Shown here: positions 55,367 through 64,000 of the stretch, in pieces | Position numbering within the stretch: the stretch's first letter is position 1 | How the letters are laid out: each line of letters opens with the position of its first letter | NCBI RefSeq assembly: GCF_047511655.1 | Contig: NC_133386.1 | Span: 179,201,146-179,265,145, forward strand | Direction: 5' to 3' | Length of the DNA: 64,000 nt | Origin: Castor canadensis | Taxonomy: Eukaryota; Chordata; Mammalia; Rodentia; Castoridae | Translations under genes and position numbers: made by a program | Notes under the pieces: model-generated | The model's database searches: none | Told to the model about the DNA's origin: nothing | Seen by the model: the letters and a program-made list of their open reading frames with translations, nothing else

Positions 55367-55500
55367 TATGATGATACTGGTAATGGTAATGATGAAGAAG
55401 AATATGATGGTGAAGACAATGGTGGTGGTGATGATGAAGAAGATGGTGGTGGTGATAATTATCCTGATGGAGATAATGCTGGAAGTGGCGGTGGTGAGTA
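55367..55500. repeat. Imperfect (GAT/GGT/GAA)n trinucleotide repeat
   Basis: About 45 triplets of GAT, GGT, GAA and AAT type in one phase. The minus-strand frame at 55238-55531 (Ile/Thr-rich) is only a translation of this repeat. Confidence 0.93.
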
Positions 55501-55539
55501 AGCTGAGACATCTTTGACTAGAAAGCAGCAAAGAAAACT

Positions 55540-55800
55540 TTGAGGAAGAGCACTCCAGGCAGAGGGGACAGAAGTATAAAGGTCTTGATAATCTAGAAAA
55601 AGTTTGACATGTTAGAGGAAGAAAAACATGAGGATGTACGCATCAGGATAGACAAGAGGAAGTATGGCAGGTGATAATGTCAGCGAGGTAGCAGGGACCC
55701 AATAACTGAGAAGTACATAACCCAGGCTAAGGAGTTGGGATTTTATTCCAAGTGCAGTGAGTAACCACTGGAGGCTTATAAACAGGAAAATGGGACAATC
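55540..55800 (+). mobile_element. Ancient repeat, family not assigned
   Basis: gaggaagagcactccaggca, then tttgacatgttagaggaaga, then gctaaggagttgggatttta and taaccactggaggctt, follow a common old mammalian repeat. It shares its start with 29.40 kb. Confidence 0.5.
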
Positions 55801-55809
55801 CTTACAATA

Positions 55810-55965
55810 ACCTTATCAAACAGGCAATGTCTCTGTTTCATCAGTTAGGTAACAGAGACTGAGTGTGGTTAAAAAATTAACCAATGTTATGTAACTATTG
55901 ACTGGTGGAGCCATATTTGAACCTGAATCTGTCAAGCTCCAGTCTTCTATCCTGCCAAGCACTGC
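55810..55965 (-). mobile_element. MIR fragment
   Basis: Antisense MIR: taggtaacagagactgagtg, then gttatgtaactattgactgg, then tttgaacctgaatctgtc. Confidence 0.65.
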
Positions 55966-57469
55966 ATTTATATCAAGAAGATTCCTAAATAGTTTCCCTC
56001 CTACTGTAACCATCACTACATCCTCACTCTGCAAACATTTGGCTACAATCAGCACAGTAGGCACTTAGCTGTCTGTGCTTTGCTCTTCTTGAGAGTCTAC
56101 AAAGGCAAACCAGACTCAGCAGGCCAGACGTTCATGCATATGAATTGGATAAGACATCAAACTGGCCTTCTCCGAGGATACCAGGCTTCCAGTGATATCA
56201 CATGTGCCTTGATACACTAGTGCTTACAAATTGTCACCCAGCTCCTGAGACCTGGCAGTCATTTCTTTCTAATTGGCAAGTTTGATTATTTGGAGAATTT
56301 CTCCCACTTCTGTTTTCTTCAGCCAACATCAAGTGATGGAAAAGGAGGAAAAGGAACAAGAAACCAAGAAGAGGGTGAAAGATACTACAATAGAGATTAA
56401 GTGAGTTTATACTTAGCTCCCAGACTAAACTGGGCATTCCAAAGAATATAATGCTCTGTTTTGATTTTCTTTTGTTTTGTGTGTGTTGTTTCATTTTTTG
56501 CTTTACTGCTGCAAACAACTTTTATTAGGGACTTCAGTGTTGAGGCTGAGAACTGGTACCAGCTCTTGGAGACTTACTGCTCTGTAACAGTACTTTTCTG
56601 CATTTGTCATTCTTCAGTAGATTTGTAAGTGCATTTCAACTTTCCAACAATAAATCACTAGAGTTAAATTCATAAAACAGTTATCAATAATACAGCAAGT
56701 TTTTTATATGCCAAGCACTTTACTATAAGCTCTGCATGCATTATTTCATTTAACTCATGTCCTACAAGGAAATGGGAAATACTAAGGGACACAGGTGAGG
56801 ACCTGAAGTTGCTAGTAAGAGCTGAACCCTTCCCCATATAACATCTAAAAGCATGTCCTGAACCACCTATAGCATTGAAAAACTGCTTTTCTCCTTAGGT
56901 TGGGCACTGTGGGGTAGTCACAAATGAATTTGAGTCTTTCCAAGAATCTCAGCCATAGAGTTATTAAGGCTGAAATAGATCCAACTGATCCAAGAAAAAG
57001 TACAGTAATGTAGAATTGGTAAATGCATGTCCCTCCTGTGTGTCCCTTTCTAAGTGGACATCGCTGATCAATCACCAGCCTCTACTTGGCATCAGAACCC
57101 TTTTCAATGCAGCTTACTAGTCAAATACTATCACTTCCAGTCAAATATTTATCTATTATATATTATTCTCCAGCCACTGGGAATCCAGAGGTGGATAGGA
57201 TACCAGCATCTGAATTCCTTCCAAATCACATTTTTACTGAAAATTTTCTATGACTTTTCTCACACACCCACTTTCACTAGTGTTATGTCTCACATGACAA
57301 ATATCTTTCACCCAGACACAGTTTAATGAGTTGTGTTTTCTTTTTTCTCTAAGTATTAGATGAGTGAGTCCATATTACACAAAGAAGCCATGACCTGACT
57401 GAGAATTCTAATTTATCCAAAAGTTCTCTTTTGACAAGGAACCTGAAGCAGATTAAATCATTGTTCCCA
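55966..57469. other. No gene; MIR at 56690-56840 (minus)
   Basis: 56705-56830 (atgccaagcactttactata; gctagtaagagctgaaccct) is antisense MIR. Frames at 56234-56518 and 56845-57075 (minus) and 57054-57326 (plus) match nothing recognised. Confidence 0.5.
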
Positions 57470-57895
57470 ATTATTTATCCCTTCACAGTATTAGAATCTG
57501 TACTGTTTTTGCAGGTCACTTTGTAATGCCGCCAAGCATGTATGGAATAGACTACCCCGTTTTATTGATGGGGTGGTTGGTCATGTGACTTTGCTTTAGC
57601 CAATGGAACGTTAGCAGACATAATGTGAGCAGCAACTGAAAATGTCTCAGCTGTTTTTCCTTGCCCTATGGTACTTCTATTCACTGTTGAGAACAGCCTG
57701 ACTTAGAGAACTGCTAGTCCAAGGAGAATGAAGAAACATGTGGAACTGATCTGAACCCATCTCCCAACATAGAGCCAAGCCCAGCCAATTCCCAGCTGAG
57801 CCCAGCAAAGTCACAATTGACCTGTAGACTTGCAAACAAGAAAATAAATGTTTAGTGTTGTAAACCACTGAGGCCTTGATATTTTTGTCCTGTAG
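57470..57895 (+). mobile_element. MLT1-like LTR
   Basis: Order: tgtgactttgctttagccaa, gttagcagacataatgtgag, ccagctgagcccagcaaagt, then aaataaatgtttagtgttgt and aaaccactgaggcctt. Non-coding solo LTR. Confidence 0.7.
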
Positions 57896-59785
57896 TCAAA
57901 ACTGAAGAATACAGAACTTTCCTTTCCTTATAACCCTTTACTTGCCTTCCCACTTCCACTTTTAGACAAGAGCTATTGCTTTTCAGTTGAGGACCATTCC
58001 TCACGAAGAAACAAAGCTCCTTCACTTCATAAACGCTATTGTTATTTGTGTAAGAACTGCACACCTGGGACCACCATCAGTATACAACAAAGCCAGTCTG
58101 AGATGTAGACTCTGGTCCATCCACTAATCACACTCACTGGCTAATGATATACGCGTTTTCCCCTGTGAATAATTCAAACCAGAAAATTAAAAATTATTAC
58201 ATGACATAAATGTTCTGGTGAGGTAGTCAACAGTCAACTTACTTTATCAATCAGAGTTCAATAAGGCAAAGCATAATCATTATAAGTATTTAGAATAGGA
58301 AGAGCTTTACTGTAGAAAACAGAGTCTTGCATGGAAGACTGTGGAGCAAAAGGCAGGAAGACTGCTCTCGGGAAATCCAAAAGTACAGAGATCACAGTAG
58401 TGATCTACCAGTACTCTCAGCTACCTACAGCACCAAAAGAGGTGATCCTCAGAGGATGCTCAAAGGTCATGGTGAAATACCACCCCAGTTATCTCTCGTG
58501 CTCACACACTTACCCATACATATCACCAGATAACTAGTAGATTCCCCTCTCTTCCACCTTCCAAATTTCACATGAAGACCTCTGCAGACAATGGAATCCA
58601 GTCTCTGGGTTCTTATCCTCTCATACAGGAAAGAACTTAGAAGGGCTAGGACAAGACCTCAAACAATGTCTCTGACACTTACAAGTGCCTTCCTCTGTTT
58701 GGGCATAATTAAAAAGTCTATAGACTCAGAGTTAAACTGATACAGGCCCTATCTTCAAGGAGCACACAATCTAGGAAAATAATTGCTGAAAAAAAATATA
58801 ACTGAGACCTGACGAATATCAAGGATAATTACAATGTGATGTGACATTATTAAAGAACATTCAGGGACTAAAGAGGAGGTGATTCTTATACAACTAATGG
58901 AAAGGGCAGGGGGAATCATGAAAATTTCTTCCTAGTCACATTCACACACACCCTTGGAAATACACTGCATGTATGACATATAGAAGTCACCACGTAGCCC
59001 TAAGATCAAGGACACAGAGTGGGAAGAGTAAGTGGGGTTCCAGAGGATTAGAGTCTGTTACCACAAATTCCCTTATCATTAGAACTAGCTGTCCCAAACC
59101 CAAAATTAACTTGGGGAAGCAACATTAAAAACATCAATTTATAATTCTTCCAAAGTTTGAAATTACTGAGGTACACTATAGGAGTCTGGAAAGAACACAA
59201 CTTCTGAGCCTTCAGTTCAAAGATACCTGCTTTCTGACATGTGCTGATGAAATCTGGGGGTCCTGTGCCAGCCCACTGTGCAGGTACTTTAAATTAAGCT
59301 TTTGGTGAGTATATATGGCATGGAGGGTTTTCCTCCTCCCTTTTCAATTTTTTCCCTTTTTTCATGATTCACTTTCAAGTCCTGACACCTTCAAGAAGTC
59401 CTAGGGTGCTATATGTTAATAAAAGCATTTCCAAATGGACAGTGGGTGGGTAGGCAGCGAATTAATTGGAAACTGCACAGCACTGTGCTTTAAGAAAATT
59501 CCTGCTGTTTCTACTTTTGTGATTTTCCTGCCAAACAGGATTCTTAATGCTCTAAGTAAAAAACAGATATTACAGAGCCAAAAGAGTTCACATTTTTACC
59601 CCTCATTTCTAACCAATCCTTCCCACACCCCCAATGAAGCACAGCAGCCACCCTGACTGGAATGGAGGACACAGATTTGTGACTACCAGGGAGTTGACAT
59701 AGGGAGGCAGTTATAAAAGTCTGTGCCTGCTTTAAATCAATTAACCTAAATGCTCATATGAACAAAGGACAGCAACCTCAACACT
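57896..59785. other. 1.9 kb without a gene
   Basis: Two overlapping plus frames at 58327-58537 differ by one base of phase and match nothing recognised. 58738-58790 (caggccctatcttcaaggag) is L2-like. The rest is unassigned. Confidence 0.45.
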
Positions 59786-60150
59786 CACTATGAAAAAGAT
59801 TCAACCCAGATTGACTTAAGCCAAGAGGAAATTTATGGTCTCCTATACCAAAGACTCTCAGGGATTTCTTGCTTCAGGCATGCCTGGATCCAGAATTCAC
59901 ACACAGCCAGCAGGAATATGTCTCCTTTGTTGGTTTATTGTAAAGCAAGGGCAAGCCAGCAGCTCCAGCCAGTCATTCTACAGAATAGCAATGCTGGACA
60001 AAGAGAATTCTCCTTCCCAATAGTTCCAGCTAGACTCTTAGGGTTGGTGCTTTATTAGACTAACTTGAGTCATGACTCATCCCTGACCCAACAGGGTCCA
60101 AGGGAATGGAGTCCACTGATTAGCCAAGTCTAGGTGACCTGTGCCCATCT
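59786..60150. mobile_element. Ancient interspersed repeat, family not assigned
   Basis: ccaagaggaaatttatggtc, tcccaatagttccagctag, cttgagtcatgactcatccc and ccactgattagccaagtcta, in that order, recall a common old mammalian repeat. I cannot name the family or fix the strand. Confidence 0.4.
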
Positions 60151-60224
60151 GAGTTGTCCTCATCAGCACTATGCAGAGAAAAGGATACACATACATACTA
60201 CATAAGGGTATCTGCTTCGATTCT

Positions 60225-60385
60225 TGAATATAATAGTAGCTAACATGCATTCAATAGTTAATTATGTTCCAAGCACTGTGCTAAGTGCTGGACAAGCACT
60301 GTCTCACCAAGTCTTCACAATCATTCTATGAAACAGATAATTATCCCCATTTTAAAGATGAGGAAACCAAGACCTAATCCTCTTT
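60225..60385 (-). mobile_element. MIR fragment
   Basis: Antisense MIR: ccaagcactgtgctaagtgc, then tatccccattttaaagatga, then ggaaaccaagacc. The frame at 60328-60612 starts in it. Confidence 0.75.
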
Positions 60386-61164
60386 CCCCAAGGCCTCTCC
60401 TTCTTTCAAGTTGCCTTTGCTCTCTTCCATACACAGGTCATACCTGTTGGCAGCAAAGGAGTGGTGACTGCTCAGTAATAACTTATTCTGATGAAACTTG
60501 TTCTCAGGACCATGTGCACTTTAACCTCAAGCTAGGCAATGAAACCTATTTTTCTCTGTTGAAAGAATTCCTGGCATCAGTAGACAGAGCACTTAGAAAG
60601 TGGGAATGGTGAGGTGTCAATCTCCCTGAGGTGCTAGAGTGTATGATTCCCTGAAAGGTGAGCCCTGTGTTTTTAATTAATGACATGTTTGAACTAGACA
60701 AAAGAAAACAGGAAGAGAAGGAAAAGAAAAGCAGAAAGGTCAGTGACCAAATGCTGCTAGAAACAGTATGCATTCAAATTAATTCACCAAACATTTGTTT
60801 AAGGCATTCAGACTTGAAGCTGGACCTCACAAAAAAGAAACTATTTTCCTGCCTGGGAAAATAGGGATTTAAGCAAAAGATACTAGGAGTCAGGGTGCTG
60901 GTTTTATAAAATATCTCATATGATACAAAATGAACTACCAGGATTCTTGTTCATCATTTTAAAAGTTATTTGATTGACAGGAATTTAAGTATGTCTGTCC
61001 AGACTGCATTTTTTCATGTTATTGTTAATTACATGCAATACTAAGAATATTTCCTGTTGTTCAATATGCAATGCTATAAGAAATCACTTGATGAACTAGA
61101 CATGGAAATCTTGTATAAAGTCTTCAAGTGGATTAAAGACCTAATATAAAAAATAAATGTACAA
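60386..61164. other. No gene
   Basis: Open frames at 60546-60773 (minus) and 60658-60864 (plus) overlap and match nothing recognised. AT-rich DNA. Confidence 0.45.
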
Positions 61165-61345
61165 TAATAATATAACTATATGAAGTAGAACAAAGAAACC
61201 ACTTGTGATTGTTTTAAGTGGGCAGGAAGGGGGTTGGAGGAAGAAATGATAGGGCAATGTAACTAATGTACAATATGAGACTAATAGGAATTGTCATTAT
61301 AAATCCCTTCCTATATAATGAATATATTGTAATAAAAAAATTTTT
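61165..61345 (+). mobile_element. L1-like 3'-UTR repeat
   Basis: It shares its order with 8.34-8.48 kb: gggcaatgtaactaatgtac, aatatgagactaataggaat, attgtaataaaa and an A/T-rich tail. Confidence 0.6.
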
Positions 61346-61430
61346 TAAAACTAAAAGAAATTATAAATGAGTATATTAAGTCTCCCAAACTGGAAAACCT
61401 ACTTAACTAAGTAAAAAAGTCAAAAGCCTT

Positions 61431-61725
61431 TAAAAAAAAAAAAAAAAAAGAAATAGGATGAAATTTAAAACCTCTGCATAACAAAACACAAAATAAATGA
61501 AATTTAAATATACAATAAGCTGGAGAAAATATTTACAGCTTACTTATCAGTGAAGAGATTAATATCTAGATTACACAAAATATTCAATAATAAAGACAAA
61601 TAATAGAAAACTGGGCAAAATACCAACAAGTAATTAAATTGGTTAAGAAAAATGCAATATGTCTAATGTCTCTTGTAATCAGAGAAATGCTAAGTGAAAC
61701 AATTACAAAATATATTTTTTATTGA
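61431..61725 (+). mobile_element. Old L1 late-ORF2 fragment
   Basis: aaaacctctgcataacaaaa, then gagaaaatatttacagctta, then aaaactgggcaaaataccaa and tcttgtaatcagagaaatgc are the decayed C-terminal ORF2 order. An A run at 61431-61449 precedes it. Confidence 0.72.
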
Positions 61726-61809
61726 CAAATTACCCTCCCTAGTGCTTATATCCTACTAAATTCTCATAACAATGAATGAAGCAGTCTGTTCTCTCATACC
61801 TTTCCCAAG

Positions 61810-62045
61810 AAAGTTTGTGGTCAATGATGCTCTCTCTCTGTACAGCATTGATCTGAATTTCTCTTATTTTGGGTAAGATTGAGCATCTCTTATGTTAAAG
61901 ATTCATTTGCAATTCTTGTCCTATGGTCTTTTTGTGAAATCCTACTCCCATTTTTCAATAGGGTGGTTGGTATTTTTCTTCCCTATTTTAGAAGTTCTTT
62001 TTATATTAGAGTTACTAATTTCCTATATAAGTTGAAAATACTTTT
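61810..62045 (-). mobile_element. Old L1 fragment, antisense
   Basis: agattgagcatctcttatgt, then tgtcctatggtctttttgtg, then agaagttctttttatattag match the antisense of an old L1 region. With 61431-61725 in sense, this may be one rearranged element. Confidence 0.5.
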
Positions 62046-63695
62046 TCAAAACTAGCATTTTAGCAGAGATATAAAGAACTTGAATGAAAGAGGCACCAGC
62101 TCTGTAAGGAGTATTTGTGTATCTTCTGGGAGGTTTGGGGCTGAGGCAGTGTGTTCACTGGAAACACAGGTATGAATCATGTACAATACCATAGGAAATT
62201 GAGTACCGAGTTTGAAATCCCCGAGCTAGAGCTATAAATTTCAAAATCATAGTGTTTAAAGCCATGAAGTTGCAATTAGCTACGGAGTGAGTAGAGGCAA
62301 ATGTTACATAACTCTGGAGTAGCAAATGTTATCCATGTAAGCATATTTTATACGACAAGTGACACCTGCACTATATCCATAAAATCACAGATTTTGATTG
62401 TGACAACCAGACTTTTCAGAGCAATGAACACCTCTGCCATGCTGAAAGAGTCAATGGATTTTATCAAAGTTACTTTTAAAAGAAAAACAAGTATATCACA
62501 AGAAAAATGGGACTATATACAGTGATGTGCCAAAACTTAACAACGTCCTCTGGGAATACTTCAAGAAAGGAGGATTAATTAGACCAAGGCCAGAAAACAG
62601 AGCAAAGGGAGAGAAAAGCTGTGCTGTATCATGTGGTCCAGGAACCACTGCATATGTGATCGTCAGTCATATCCTCTTCACTTCTGGAGCATCTGTTTTT
62701 ACTGCTAAGATGTGAGATGACCAGTGTGCAAGTACAGTCAGGGGTGGAGGAGATCTGCTAGCAGAGAAAGCACCAGGTTGCTGGAGTTCTGGAACCAGCT
62801 TTTCCTGACATCTGGAGTTGGTAATTAAGTCTTTCCCAAGTGGACAGTTGTTTACATCAGTCTAGTGATCAGGTCTATCTTTGAGCAGAACACTGTGTAC
62901 TTCCAGCAAGCATTATAAATATTATATGGCTCTTTGAAGGTATCATTTCAGGGTAGTGTCACTGATTTTCATTTTACCAATCAAATAGGCATGCTGAGAA
63001 AGTCAGGTCAGTGTCAAGTGCAAAGACACTGCACTGAGGAGGTCACGAACCCTAGATTCTAGTTTGCTCTGCTGTGACTTAGCCTTGATGTAGGCAAGTA
63101 AAATGGAATGTCTTTGCAATTGAATTGTACTGAATATTAAGAAGGACAGAAGATATTTTTGCAAACTATCTAGTTCTACTTCCTCAATTTAGAAGTGAAG
63201 GAACGAACCCTCTCTGGGTTCTCTTTGGGGAATCAGTCTTTGCCATGCCGAGAACATGCATGGTAGTCTGTTTTCTGCCCTGGCATTCTTTTAAAATTCC
63301 TGCAGAGGTGATTTGTAATAGGGTGGATAAATTGTTGTGTTCTGAAGCAAGGTGTTAGCACTCTCACATGCCTGCAGGTCTGAACATGCATTCTCTCACA
63401 CAGCTTATCTGAAATAAATTGGTAGTTTGGCTCACTTGGATCCCTCTTCGGAGACAAAACAAAGGAATAATATTAATGTGTTCCTCCTCAACCCCCAACA
63501 ATGTTCACCCATGATGAACTGAACATTAGTGTCAAAATGCAAGCATTTTACCCAGAAGAACTGATAAAAACACATCAATGCCCACATACTTGTTAGCTCC
63601 AGCATATCCTGAAGTAAATAGCTGTCCCTGGAAGAAAACAGGTCCCTAGGGGGGAAAAAAAGGACATAAGCCAGGTTTATTTTGATGAGTAGTTG
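62046..63695. other. 1.6 kb without a gene
   Basis: 62200-62480 has weak old-repeat words (gtttaaagccatgaagttgc). Frames at 62301-62525, 62527-62715 and 63233-63457 (minus) match nothing recognised. Confidence 0.45.
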
Positions 63696-63845
63696 TTATT
63701 ATTTATGAGTGGATGTTATTATCCCCATTTCACAGATAATAAAACTGAGGCACAAAATGGTCAAGTAACTTGCTTAAGGTCACACAGCTATGCCAGATTT
63801 AGACCCAACATTTCTGATTTAAGAATTCTCTTCTAAACTACTCCC
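63696..63845 (-). mobile_element. MIR fragment, well preserved
   Basis: Antisense MIR: tatccccatttcacagataa, aactgaggcacaaaatggtc, taaggtcacacagctatgcc. Confidence 0.85.
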
Positions 63846-64000
63846 TGGTGTTTCACTTCCTTGACTACATTTTGAGAAGGACAAACTCCAGTGAGGACCA
63901 TGACCAGGGATGAGAGGAAAGAATATGTAACTTCTTAATTACTATACTAGGTTACCATTCCAGGTGAACTCCAGACCCAGGCATTGAACCTCAAGAGTGC

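Noticed and set aside
55238-55531. 97-codon Ile/Thr-rich minus-strand frame
   Set aside because: It is a translation of the triplet repeat and part of a MIR.
1-64000. A prokaryote-style gene system, operon or defence island
   Set aside because: SINEs, LINEs, MIR, L2 and LTRs throughout show a mammalian nuclear genome; no dense coding on either strand.

Overview
The window looks like intergenic or deep-intronic DNA from a rodent nuclear genome. The best lineage marker is a recurring pair of short elements. One is a tRNA-like ID-type SINE whose box B reads gagttcaaacccc and whose 3' part reads ccagtactgcc. The other is a 7SL-derived B1-like unit fused in front of it. That fused form, with the ID lead gggctggtggagtggctcaa, fits a castorimorph rodent (beaver, kangaroo rat or pocket gopher side). 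I favour beaver, from memory of its repeats and without a search. I support no intact protein-coding gene, rRNA gene, functional tRNA gene or CRISPR array. Nearly all long open frames are L1 remnants, their antisense shadows, or chance frames.

Region 1 (1-9.1 kb): one old L1 on the minus strand has been split by at least five later insertions. They are a younger L1 (1111-5464), two L1 3'-UTR pieces and three SINEs. The young L1 has its 5' end but stops inside ORF2, yet is flanked by a 14-base target-site duplication. Region 2 (9.1-28 kb) is AT-rich, with microsatellites, MIR, L2, three MaLR-type LTRs in the same orientation, old L1 3' ends and one MER5-like DNA element.

Region 3 (28-33.3 kb) is the most structured part. 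A 5'-truncated L1 lies on the minus strand at 28.15-28.81 kb. A second L1 fragment (29.5-32.7 kb, plus strand) has been split at one point by two separate 5'-inverted (twin-primed) L1 insertions in tandem. The same 15-16 base target sequence occurs three times: before, between and after the two insertions.

Region 4 (33-64 kb) is ordinary accessory euchromatin. It carries ID and B1 SINEs, MLT1/MaLR LTRs, a Tigger-like element, L2 and MIR fragments, an older inverted L1 (47 kb), purine and (CA)n/(TG)n tracts, and several repeat-poor stretches of 1-2 kb that could hold conserved non-coding sequence.

No operon or pathway is present, so there is no gene cooperation to describe. The biology visible here is the history of transposition: insertion order, target-site reuse, twin priming, early 3' ending and decay of L1 catalytic codons. 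I did not find a new biological system. The same-site tandem L1 pair and the 3'-truncated L1 with target-site duplication are the observations most worth checking.
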